From NCBI RefSeq assembly GCF_009362785.1, contig NZ_WHNQ01000023.1, forward strand, positions 62,001 through 126,000: a DNA stretch of 64,000 nt. Reading direction: 5' to 3'. The first letter of the stretch is position 1, and the number at the start of each line of letters is the position of its first letter. The translations under genes and the position numbers were made by a program. Under the pieces are notes generated by a model. That model had not been told where the DNA came from. It saw only the letters and a program-made list of their open reading frames with translations, and made no database searches. The stretch comes from Paraburkholderia atlantica (GTDB lineage Bacteria; Pseudomonadota; Gammaproteobacteria; Burkholderiales; Burkholderiaceae). Shown here in pieces: positions 50,820-58,529 of the stretch.

Positions 50820-53516
50820 TCACGCCAACGCCTTCTCGACGATCTCGCGCACATCGCGCGACTTGACCTGCGCGGCCACTTTCTCGAGCGCCGCGCGCAT
50901 GCTGTCGCGCAGCGCCGGCGTGAAGCGCCGCCACAGCTCGAGCGAACGCGCGAGGCGCGCGGCCACCTGCGGATTGAGCGCGTCGAGCGCGATCACCTGC
51001 TCGGCCCAGAATGCGTAGCCGGAGCCATCTGCCGCGTGGAACTGCGCGGGGTTCGCCGCACAGAAGCTGAAAATCAGCGAACGTGCCCGGTTCGGGTTCT
51101 TCAGATTGAACGCCGGATGCGTCATCAGCTTGCGCACCGTATCGATCACCGGATGCTGTGCGCCGCCGCGCTGCGTGGCCTGCAACGCGAACCATTTGTC
51201 GATGACGAGCGGCTCTTTCTCGAAGCGTCGATAGAAGTCGTCGAGCGCGTGCTGCGCCTCGGGGCTGCCGCCTTGCGGCGCGGCCGCGTTGAGCAGCGCC
51301 GACAGCGCGGCCGCGCGGTCGGTCATGTTGTTCGCGGCTTCATATTGCGCGGAGGCAAGGCGTACCGCGTTCGCGGAATCGTCGAGCTCGGTCAGATACG
51401 ACAGCGCGAGATTCTTCAACGCGCGATGACCGGCCGCCTCCGGCGTCGCCTCATAGACGCCCGGCGTGCGATGCTGCTCGTAGACCTTCAGCCAGTCGTC
51501 ACGCAGCGCATTGGCGAGGCGCTTGCGCATGAACTGCCGTGCCGCGTGCACCGCGGCCGGATTCGACTCGGCCATCTGCTCGGCCAGATACGCTTCGGAC
51601 GGCAGCATCAGCGCGAGTTCACGGAACGCCGGCGACAGCGTCTCGTCGGTCAAAACGCGCGCGAACGCGGCGACCACCGAGTCGTCGACCTGCAGCGCCG
51701 CGCCCGTGGCCGCGCGCGTGGCCAACGTGAGCAGCTCTCGGGTGGCGAGCCGCTGGCCGGCTTCCCAGCGGTTGAAGGGATCGCTGTCGTGCGCGAGCAG
51801 GAACGCGAGCTGTTCGGCCGTGTAGTCGTACTCGACGATCACCGGCGCCGAGAAATTGCGCAGCAGCGACGGCAGCGGTTCCTGTCCGACGTTGACGAAT
51901 GTGAAGGTCTGCTCGGTCTGGGAAAATTCGAGCACGCGCGTGGTCGACTCCGATGCCTTCGCCTCGCCGTCGAGCCGCAGCGGCAGATCGCGGCCGTCCT
52001 TGCCGATCAGACCGATCGCGAACGGAATCAGCAGCGGACCCTTCTGCGTTTCGCGCGCGGCGGGCACCGCATCGCCATAGCCTTGGCGCAACGTCACGCT
52101 GTAGCGCTGCTGCGCGGCGTCGTAGCGCGTGCGCACCGACACCCGCGGCGTGCCGGCCTGGCTATACCAGCGCTCGAACTGCGCGAGGTCGCGGCCGTTC
52201 GCGTCGGCGAGCGCGTGACGGAAGTCGTCGCAGGTCACGGCCTGGCCGTCGTGACGCTTGAAGTACAGGTCCATGCCCTTGCGAAAGCCGTCGCGGCCGA
52301 ACAGCGTCTGATACATCCGCACGACTTCCGAGCCTTTCTCGTAGACGGTCATCGTGTAGAAGTTGTTGATCTCGACGTAGCTCTCCGGGCGCACCGGATG
52401 TGCCATCGGACCCGCGTCCTCGGCGAACTGCATCTGGCGCAGCACGCGCACGTCCTCGATGCGCTTGGTGGCGCGCGCGGCTTCGTCGCTGGCGCCGCCC
52501 GCCATGTCGGCCGAGAACTCCTGGTCGCGGAACACCGTCAGGCCTTCCTTCAGGCTCAACTGGAACCAGTCGCGGCAGGTCACGCGGTTGCCGGTCCAGT
52601 TGTGGAAGTACTCGTGGCCGACCACCGCCTCGATGTTCGCGAAGTCGGTGTCGGTGGCCGTTTCGGGGTTCGCCAGCACGTACTTCGTGTTGAAGATGTT
52701 GAGCCCCTTGTTCTCCATCGCGCCCATGTTGAAGTCGCTGACCGCGACGATCATGAAGCGGTCCAGATCGAGCTCGAGCCCGAAGCGCTCTTCGTCCCAG
52801 CGGATCGAGTGGATCAGCGAATCCATCGCGTGACGGGTCTTGTCGAGATCATGCGGCTCGACCCACACCTGCAGCAGCTTTTCCTTGCCCGAGCCGGTCT
52901 TCACGCGTTCTTCGAGCGCGACGAGCTTGCCCGCGACGAGCGCGAACAGATAGCTCGGCTTCTTGAACGGATCTTCCCAGCGCGCGAAATGACGGCCGTC
53001 GGGCAACTCGCCTTCTTCGAGCAGATTGCCGTTCGACAGCAGCACCGGATAGTCGGCCTTGCTCGCCCGCAGCGTGACCGTGAAGCTCGCCATCACGTCG
53101 GGGCGGTCGAGGAAGTAGGTGATGCGGCGAAAGCCCTCGGCCTCGCACTGCGTGAAGAAGTTGCCGCTCGACACATACAGCCCCGACAGCGTGGTGTTTT
53201 CCGCGGGATTGCAGATGCTCGTGAGGGTCAGCTCGAAGCTGTCCGGCACGTTGTCGAGCAGCAGGCCGTGCTCGTGCGGATGCGCATTCGCAAACGGCTT
53301 GCCGTCGATCTCCGCGCCGACGAACTCCAGTTGCTCGCCCATCAGTTCGAGATGCGCGGCACGCGACGCATCCGGGTTGCGGCGCACGCGCATCGTGTTC
53401 CTGACGACCGTGCGTTCGGGGACCAGATCGAACTCCAGCGCGACGGTGTCGATCAGGAAGGCGGGCGGCGCGTAATCGGCGCGGCGGATCACATTGGGCG
53501 TTGCGGTATCGGCCAT
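50820..53516 (-). CDS. pepN: Aminopeptidase N
   Basis: 898 residues, M1 zinc metallopeptidase of about the E. coli PepN size. The GAMEN exopeptidase motif is in NMGAMENKGLNIF, and the zinc site is VVGHEYFHNW followed by the third ligand in LKEGLTVFRDQEFS. After the catalytic domain come the beta domain and long helical C-terminal domain. Releases N-terminal residues from peptides during cytosolic protein turnover. The ATG at 53516 gives MADTATPNVIRRADYAPP; a further 51 upstream codons are open but unconserved. Confidence 0.96.
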   Translation of the reverse strand: MADTATPNVIRRADYAPPAFLIDTVALEFDLVPERTVVRNTMRVRRNPDASRAAHLELMGEQLEFVGAEIDGKPFANAHPHEHGLLLDNVPDSFELTLTSICNPAENTTLSGLYVSSGNFFTQCEAEGFRRITYFLDRPDVMASFTVTLRASKADYPVLLSNGNLLEEGELPDGRHFARWEDPFKKPSYLFALVAGKLVALEERVKTGSGKEKLLQVWVEPHDLDKTRHAMDSLIHSIRWDEERFGLELDLDRFMIVAVSDFNMGAMENKGLNIFNTKYVLANPETATDTDFANIEAVVGHEYFHNWTGNRVTCRDWFQLSLKEGLTVFRDQEFSADMAGGASDEAARATKRIEDVRVLRQMQFAEDAGPMAHPVRPESYVEINNFYTMTVYEKGSEVVRMYQTLFGRDGFRKGMDLYFKRHDGQAVTCDDFRHALADANGRDLAQFERWYSQAGTPRVSVRTRYDAAQQRYSVTLRQGYGDAVPAARETQKGPLLIPFAIGLIGKDGRDLPLRLDGEAKASESTTRVLEFSQTEQTFTFVNVGQEPLPSLLRNFSAPVIVEYDYTAEQLAFLLAHDSDPFNRWEAGQRLATRELLTLATRAATGAALQVDDSVVAAFARVLTDETLSPAFRELALMLPSEAYLAEQMAESNPAAVHAARQFMRKRLANALRDDWLKVYEQHRTPGVYEATPEAAGHRALKNLALSYLTELDDSANAVRLASAQYEAANNMTDRAAALSALLNAAAPQGGSPEAQHALDDFYRRFEKEPLVIDKWFALQATQRGGAQHPVIDTVRKLMTHPAFNLKNPNRARSLIFSFCAANPAQFHAADGSGYAFWAEQVIALDALNPQVAARLARSLELWRRFTPALRDSMRAALEKVAAQVKSRDVREIVEKALA

Positions 53517-53839
53517 GGTGTTCTTTGGTGGTGTACTCGAGCGGTCGCGCGCGCAAACGGCGCGCGAGCCGGGCTTGGTCGACTCATTGTACAAAGCCTC
53601 GGGCAATCGTGCGGAGGGCAAGGGGGCCGAGTCTCGGCGCCGGGCAGCGCGGCCGGTTTCGACAGGCACCGGAAGAACCTTTTGCTGGCTGCCGAGGTCA
53701 GCGTATTATCGGGCGCCGCCCGTGCCGGAGACTCAGCATCGTCGGCCGGCGAGCGGATCGCGCGACGGAATAATCGCGGCTGAAGCAGGGTTTTAACTGA
53801 AGCAGAATAGATGCAACCAGAGGCATCACGAGGCAGACC
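53517..53839. other. Divergent intergenic region
   Basis: 323 bases between pepN (minus) and the lipoprotein gene (plus), where both promoters must lie. Apart from a short direct repeat CTGAAGCAG near 53782 and 53798 I see no gene or clear regulatory element. Confidence 0.5.
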
Positions 53840-54526
53840 ATGAACTTCGATCGATGGACCCGCCGCGTCGCGTTGCTGTTCGTCGCGCTGAGCGTGCTGC
53901 TGTCCGGCTGCACGACCTATGTGACGACGCAGGTCACGGCGTTCTCCGACTGGACCGGCAGCGACGCAATCCGCACTTATGCGTTCACGCGCAACGAGGA
54001 TCAGAAGAACAATCTCGAACTGAGCGCGTACGAGCGGATCGTCGCGAACGAGCTCGCGGTGCACGCGTTCCGCGAAGTCGCTCACGACGACGCGCGCTAT
54101 CTGGTCGAGCTCGCCTATGGCATCCGCTCGGATGTCGTGACCGTCGCGCAGCCGGTCTACTACAACCCGTGGCCCGGCCCCTACTGGGGCCGGCCGTTCG
54201 ATCCTTGGGGTCCGTGGGGGCCGTTCCCGGCGACCTACGTGAATCAGAGCTACCCGGTGTTCACGCATCTGCTCGGCATCCGGATCACCGAGCGCGCGAG
54301 CGGCCGGGAGGTCTATAACGTGACGGCGCGCAATTTCGGCGAGGAGTCGTCGCTGGTGCGGGCGATGCCTTATCTGGCGCGCAGCGCGCTGGCGGACTTC
54401 CCGCTGGCCAACGGCGCCGTGCACACCGTGAAGATCCCGCTCGGCGGCGCGGCTGCGAACGAAGTGTCTCTCCCAGCGGCGGCGCCGCCCGCAGGTCCGG
54501 CGTCGGCGCCGAAGCCCGCGCAGTAG
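53840..54526 (+). CDS. DUF4136 lipoprotein
   Basis: 228 residues. A lipoprotein signal peptide ends in the lipobox LLSGC (cysteine at about residue 24). The rest has SAYERIVANELAVHAFREVA, ARYLVELAYGIRSD and a Trp/Pro/Gly-rich stretch (YNPWPGPYWGRPFDPWGPWG), then YVNQSYPVFTHLLGIRITER, matching DUF4136. The C-terminal tail is Ala/Pro-rich. Likely anchored in the outer membrane; function unknown. Convergent with the exporter gene, whose stop is one base away. Confidence 0.85.
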   Translation: MNFDRWTRRVALLFVALSVLLSGCTTYVTTQVTAFSDWTGSDAIRTYAFTRNEDQKNNLELSAYERIVANELAVHAFREVAHDDARYLVELAYGIRSDVVTVAQPVYYNPWPGPYWGRPFDPWGPWGPFPATYVNQSYPVFTHLLGIRITERASGREVYNVTARNFGEESSLVRAMPYLARSALADFPLANGAVHTVKIPLGGAAANEVSLPAAAPPAGPASAPKPAQ

Positions 54527-54527
54527 C

Positions 54528-55100
54528 TTAGACCCCGACCCCGAACAAGGCCATCGCACCCAACACGACGAACATCACCGAAGCGATGCCATGCACGAGC
54601 TTCGTCGGCAGACGGTGCGCGAAGCGGTCGCCGAGCAGGATCGCCGGCACGTTCGCGATCATCATGCCGAGCGTCGTGCCGGCCACGACGCCGAAGAAAT
54701 CGTGAAAGCGCGCGGCGAGGGCGACCGTCGCTATCTGCGTCTTGTCGCCCATCTCCGCGAGGAAGAACGTGACGACCGTGGCGCCGAACACGCCGAAGTG
54801 CGTGCGGTTCGTGTTGGCTTCCTCGTCTTCGAGCTTGTCGGGCACCAGAATCCACAGCCCCATGCCGATGAACGACACCGCCAGGGCCCAGCGCATGATG
54901 GTCGGCGTCAGCATCGAGCCGAGCCACGCGCCGAGCGCGCCGGCGCCCGCGTGATTGATCAGCGTCGCCGCGAGCACGCCGAGAATGATCGGCATGGGCT
55001 TGCGATAGCGTGCGGCCAGCACGAGCGACAGCAGTTGCGTCTTGTCGCCGATTTCGGCGAGCGCGACCGCGCCGGTCGAAATGAGAAAAGCTTGAGTCAC
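54528..55100 (-). CDS. UPF0016/GDT1 family cation (Mn2+) exporter
   Basis: 190 residues from a GTG at 55100, with GAGGAA about 10 bases upstream. Two homologous halves each carry the E-x-G-D-K-(T/S) motif: ALAEIGDKTQLLSL (about 13-26) and FLAEMGDKTQIATV (about 114-127), six membrane helices in all. The family includes bacterial manganese exporters and eukaryotic GDT1/TMEM165. The manganese riboswitch in its leader strongly supports export of Mn2+. A longer frame upstream runs through that riboswitch and is not coding. Confidence 0.9.
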   Translation of the reverse strand: MTQAFLISTGAVALAEIGDKTQLLSLVLAARYRKPMPIILGVLAATLINHAGAGALGAWLGSMLTPTIMRWALAVSFIGMGLWILVPDKLEDEEANTNRTHFGVFGATVVTFFLAEMGDKTQIATVALAARFHDFFGVVAGTTLGMMIANVPAILLGDRFAHRLPTKLVHGIASVMFVVLGAMALFGVGV

Positions 55101-55179
55101 GTTGAATGGATTCCTCGGGCCGAAGATGAACGAGCGACGACCCACGACACGCCGGGCCCTGTTGCGGCGCGTGTGGATC

Positions 55180-55316
55180 ATCGGTCTCGCCAGGCCAGAG
55201 GCTGCGACTGCCATGGCCGTGCTGGCCAAGTGTGTTGACAGGCGCCCCCGCGAGCCACACGTGCGACGCACCGGCGAAGCGGTGCGGACGTGCCGCGGGG
55301 CGGCTACTCCCCAATG
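55180..55316 (-). promoter_or_regulatory. yybP-ykoY manganese riboswitch
   Basis: On the minus strand GGGGAGTAGC (55312-55303) opens the element, a long paired arm follows, then GGCCATGGCAGTCGCAGCC and CTGGCGAGACCGA (to about 55181), matching the conserved loops of the yybP-ykoY family, which bind Mn2+. It lies 80 bases upstream of the GTG of the exporter, as expected for ON-switch control by manganese. Confidence 0.85.
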
Positions 55317-55324
55317 AGGGGCGG

Positions 55325-55333
55325 AGTATAACA
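55325..55333 (-). promoter_or_regulatory. Extended -10 promoter of the exporter gene
   Basis: TGTTATACT on the minus strand, an extended -10 (TGnTATACT), placed so that transcription would begin about 55318, right before the riboswitch. No clear -35. Confidence 0.6.
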
Positions 55334-55817
55334 GGCGCGGGCGCATAGTTGCCGCGAAAAGCTGCCCGTTGGGACAACGGGGCGCCGGCTGTACCGTTCT
55401 GCAACACTTTCGAAGGCGAAATGAAAGTATTCTTCGCAGATTTTGACGACGCGATGCCGGGATGCCGACGCGCGAAATCCCGCCAGGTCCGTCGCGGCCG
55501 GCGACTCTGTCAAAGAAGGTCAGTTGCCGTTGTTTTGCAGGCCGGATACAGATGGATACGTCTTTTCTGGCTGATTTAATTCAGAATATTCAGTATTATT
55601 TCGGCCACAAAGGGAGCCCAAGCCGCAATCCACTACGCCTGATTGTCAGTGGCGCCTAAATATCTGGGACCGATTGCCGATAATCCTGTATTCCCACGAC
55701 GAAGACTGGTTGATCCCGGCCGGAACCTCCCGATCCGCGCGGCGCCGTTCGCTGTGACGGCTGTGTATTCCGTTAGGCGCTTGAGCCCCTTCCCCGTTTC
55801 TACGCGCGAACACCGAT
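55334..55817. other. Intergenic region upstream of the aryl-polyene operon
   Basis: 484 bases between the divergent exporter and APE genes. Contains an AT-rich patch near 55575-55605 and a GATAAT hexamer near 55678 that could be promoter parts, but no element with proper spacing. No credible gene. Confidence 0.5.
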
Positions 55818-56555
55818 ATGCCCGATCTGGACTGGACCATTCCGGTCGGTCGCTGGTCTAGCTGGCCGGCTGCCGCATCTGCCGCACCCGATATCGGCTT
55901 TATCGAGCCGATCGTGCGGCGGCGCCTCAGCACGCTGTCCAAAGTGGCGCTCAAGGTCGCGCACGACTGTGTCGCGCAGCAGCCGGTGCGCGTCGTGTTC
56001 GCCTCGCGGCACGGGGAACTGCGGCGTACCACGGACATCCTGCGCAGCATTAGCGCGGGCGAACCGGTGTCTCCGACCGCCTTCAGCCTGTCCGTGTTGA
56101 ACGCGATGACCGGCGTGTTCGGGATTGCGCGCGGCGACCGCTCGGCCGCGAGCGCGGTGTCGGCCGGCGCGCAAACGCTCGGTTATGCGCTGCTTGAAGC
56201 GTACGCGCAATACGCAACGCAACCCGATGCGCCGGTGCTGCTCGTATATGCCGACGAGCCGGCCGATCTCACCTACGGCACGATCGAAGACGAAGTGCAG
56301 GGCGGCGCGATCGCGGTATTGCTGGAGAAAGATGCGCGGGTCGGGCACATGATTTGCTCACTGGCGCGCGCACACGGGGCTGCGGGCGACGCACGCGGCG
56401 ACCTCCGGGACGCTGCGCGGACCGCCACGAGCGACGCCGCCAGCTTCCCGACCCAGAGCCAGGCGCTGCTGCACTGTCTCGAAACAGGTCAGCCCGCCTG
56501 CTGGCAGCGCGCCGGCGTGGTGTGGCAATGGAGGTGGGATGACCGCGCGGCTTGA
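55818..56555 (+). CDS. Beta-ketoacyl-synthase-like chain-length factor of APE cluster
   Basis: 245 residues related to the N-terminal half of ketosynthases (PF13723-type). RVVFASRHGELRRTTDILRS and SPTAFSLSVLNAMTGVFGIA are conserved, but the position of the catalytic Cys is occupied by AASAVSAGA, so it cannot condense by itself. In aryl-polyene systems such a partner pairs with an active KS to set chain length. Overlaps the acyltransferase gene by 17 bases. First gene of the operon seen here; the catalytic KS, KR and exporter genes should lie beyond the right edge. Confidence 0.82.
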   Translation: MPDLDWTIPVGRWSSWPAAASAAPDIGFIEPIVRRRLSTLSKVALKVAHDCVAQQPVRVVFASRHGELRRTTDILRSISAGEPVSPTAFSLSVLNAMTGVFGIARGDRSAASAVSAGAQTLGYALLEAYAQYATQPDAPVLLVYADEPADLTYGTIEDEVQGGAIAVLLEKDARVGHMICSLARAHGAAGDARGDLRDAARTATSDAASFPTQSQALLHCLETGQPACWQRAGVVWQWRWDDRAA

Positions 56556-57333
56556 TTACGTATGGCGCTTGTGCGCGACCGGGCTCGCCTTCGTCGGGTT
56601 CGGCGTGTGCGGCGTGCTGTTTTCGGTGCTCGTGTTTCCGCTCGCGTGGCTGTGGCCGCATCGCGCGTCGCGGCAGTGCGCGGTGGCCGTGGTGATTCAC
56701 CGGTTTTTCCGCGCGCTCGTCGCGGTGCTGCGCGCCCTCGGCGTGATGGAGTTCGAGGTGTCCGGTGCGCGGGCGTTGCTCGCGGGAGGGCCCGCGGTCG
56801 TCGTCGCGAATCACCCGACTTACCTCGACGTGATGGTCCTGCTGTCGCTGACGCCGCGCGCGTGCTGCGTCGTCAAGCACGCGCACTGGCGCAACCCGTG
56901 TTTCTGGGGCATCGTGCGCGCGGCCGAATACGTGAGCAATGCGGACGCGATTGCGCTCGTCGACGCGGGCGCGAAGCAGCTCGCGGCCGGCTATACGATG
57001 ATCGTTTTTCCGGAGGGCACGCGCAGCCCTGCGCCGAACCGGCTGCACGCGTTTTCGCGCGGTTTCGCGCACATGGCGCTGAAGGCCGGTGCGCCGATCG
57101 TGCCGGTGTTGATGGATTGCGATCCGCCTGCGTTCACGCGGCAGATGCGCTGGTACCACGTGCCGGCGCGCGCTTTCCGGATGCGCGTGAACGTGCTCGC
57201 GCCGCTTGGCGTCGCCGAACTGGCCGCGCACGACACCACAGCGGCCATCGCGGCGCGCAGCGTGACGAATGCCGTAGAAGCCCACATTACCCAGCACCTG
57301 TTCGATTATGGATTCTTTAAAACTGGAAATTAA
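56539..57333 (+). CDS. Lysophospholipid acyltransferase family protein (APE cluster)
   Basis: 264 residues. One N-terminal membrane segment (about 10-35), then the PlsC-like domain with the HX4D motif in ANHPTYLDVMVLLSL and the FPEGTRSPAP motif. Expected to attach an acyl or aryl-polyenyl group to a glycerol- or lysolipid-type acceptor at the inner membrane. Overlaps the preceding gene by 17 bases and the following ACP gene by 26, indicating coupling. Confidence 0.88.
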   Translation: MTARLDYVWRLCATGLAFVGFGVCGVLFSVLVFPLAWLWPHRASRQCAVAVVIHRFFRALVAVLRALGVMEFEVSGARALLAGGPAVVVANHPTYLDVMVLLSLTPRACCVVKHAHWRNPCFWGIVRAAEYVSNADAIALVDAGAKQLAAGYTMIVFPEGTRSPAPNRLHAFSRGFAHMALKAGAPIVPVLMDCDPPAFTRQMRWYHVPARAFRMRVNVLAPLGVAELAAHDTTAAIAARSVTNAVEAHITQHLFDYGFFKTGN

Positions 57334-57607
57334 AAAGCTTCTGATAGAAGCCCTCGATCTCGAAGACCTGAGCCCCGCCGATATCGACGACGACGCCCCG
57401 TTGTTCGGTTCCGACGGCATCGGTCTCGATTCGATCGACGCGCTCGAAATCGGCATCGTGCTGCGCAAACAATACCAACTGACCATCGCGGCGAACGACG
57501 AACGCACGCGCGAGCACTTTCGCTCGATCAACACGCTCGCCGCGTTGGTCGAGAGTCAGCGCGAAGCGGCGCACGCTGCGAACGAAACCACAAGGAAGGG
57601 GGATTAA
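57308..57607 (+). CDS. Acyl carrier protein 1 (APE cluster)
   Basis: 99 residues. Phosphopantetheine attachment serine in GIGLDSIDALEIGIVL (about residue 43). The N-terminus KLEIKKLLIEALDLEDLSPA is ACP-like and acidic. Overlaps the acyltransferase gene by 26 bases and is separated from the second ACP gene by two bases. Carries the growing polyene chain together with ACP 2. Confidence 0.93.
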   Translation: MDSLKLEIKKLLIEALDLEDLSPADIDDDAPLFGSDGIGLDSIDALEIGIVLRKQYQLTIAANDERTREHFRSINTLAALVESQREAAHAANETTRKGD

Positions 57608-57609
57608 CC

Positions 57610-57861
57610 GTGTCTGAGACTGAGATTCTCGAGCGCATCCGCGCGATCTTCAAGGAGAACTTCGCGATCGAGCCGGAGCGCGTGACTCCCGACGCTCACC
57701 TGTTCGAAGATCTCGATCTCGACAGCATCGACGCGGTCGATCTCGCGATCAAGCTGCAGGAAATGACCGGCCGCCGTATCAAGCCGGAGGACTTCAAGTC
57801 CGTGCGCACGGTCGGCGATGTGATCGGCGCGGTCGAATCGCTGCTCGCGGCGCAAGGCTGA
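57610..57861 (+). CDS. Acyl carrier protein 2 (APE cluster)
   Basis: 83 residues from a GTG start, with AAGGGGG shortly upstream. The carrier serine is in DLDLDSIDAVDLAIKL (about residue 38); acidic helix 2 as usual. A second, distinct ACP is a fixed feature of aryl-polyene clusters, where the two serve different partner enzymes. Its stop codon shares bases with the start of the next gene. Confidence 0.93.
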   Translation: MSETEILERIRAIFKENFAIEPERVTPDAHLFEDLDLDSIDAVDLAIKLQEMTGRRIKPEDFKSVRTVGDVIGAVESLLAAQG

Positions 57862-58529
57862 TGCCGTCCGCGCATTCGCGCACGCAAATGTCAGAGCCAC
57901 GCCCCGACTCGAGCGAATCCGGTATGCCGCCTCATTGCGGCAGAACCGTGTTGCAGGTGTTGCTGAAACTCGCGTACCCCGCGCTGATTTTATGCGCGTG
58001 GCACTGGGACGCGCCGCGTCTGGTCGGCTGCATGCTGCTCGCGATTTTGTGGCTGCAGCGCTGGGCCGGCGGCGGTCCGGTCTCGATGCCGCTGCGGCAG
58101 CTTTCCGCGCTCGACTGGAGCGTGGTGATGCTGCTCAGCTGCGCGTCGGCGGCGATCGTCGTCACCGATAGCGAACTGCTGCTGCGCTTCTATCCGTCGC
58201 TCGTCAATGTCGGTTTGCTGATCGCGTTCGGCGCGACGCTCGCGCGCGGGCCGTCGATGATCGAAAAATTCGCGCGCCTCGGCAGTCCCGATCTGCCGGC
58301 GGGCGCGGTGCGCTATACGCGGCGCGTGACCCAGGTCTGGTGCGGGTTTTTCGTGCTGAACGGCGCGTTTTCCGCCTATACCGCGCTGTATTGGAGCCGC
58401 GCGAGCTGGTCGCTGTACAACGGCGTCATCGCGTATGGGCTGATCGGCGCGCTGCTGGCGGGCGAGTACGTGTGGCGGCGCCTCGTCGTGCTGCCGCGCG
58501 CCGCGCGGTTGGGTCCGGAGGTGGCATGA
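57861..58529 (+). CDS. COG4648 membrane protein (APE cluster)
   Basis: 222 residues with about six hydrophobic segments, including VLQVLLKLAYPALILCAWHW, VVMLLSCASAAIVV, NVGLLIAFGATLA and VWCGFFVLNGAFSAYTALYW; ARLGSPDLPAGAVRYTRRVT is a cytoplasmic or periplasmic loop typical of the family. A constant member of APE clusters; biochemical function unknown, perhaps an organising or transport protein. Start at 57861 overlaps the ACP stop; MSEPRPDS ten codons later is an alternative. Confidence 0.82.
   Translation: MPSAHSRTQMSEPRPDSSESGMPPHCGRTVLQVLLKLAYPALILCAWHWDAPRLVGCMLLAILWLQRWAGGGPVSMPLRQLSALDWSVVMLLSCASAAIVVTDSELLLRFYPSLVNVGLLIAFGATLARGPSMIEKFARLGSPDLPAGAVRYTRRVTQVWCGFFVLNGAFSAYTALYWSRASWSLYNGVIAYGLIGALLAGEYVWRRLVVLPRAARLGPEVA

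Noticed and set aside
51036..53783. Long plus-strand open frame opposite pepN
   Set aside because: Mirror of a high-GC coding gene; the composition is dominated by Arg, Glu and His, and there is no ribosome binding site or domain.
55101..55346. N-terminal extension of the UPF0016 exporter
   Set aside because: The extra codons cover the yybP-ykoY riboswitch, and the conserved protein starts at the GTG at 55100.
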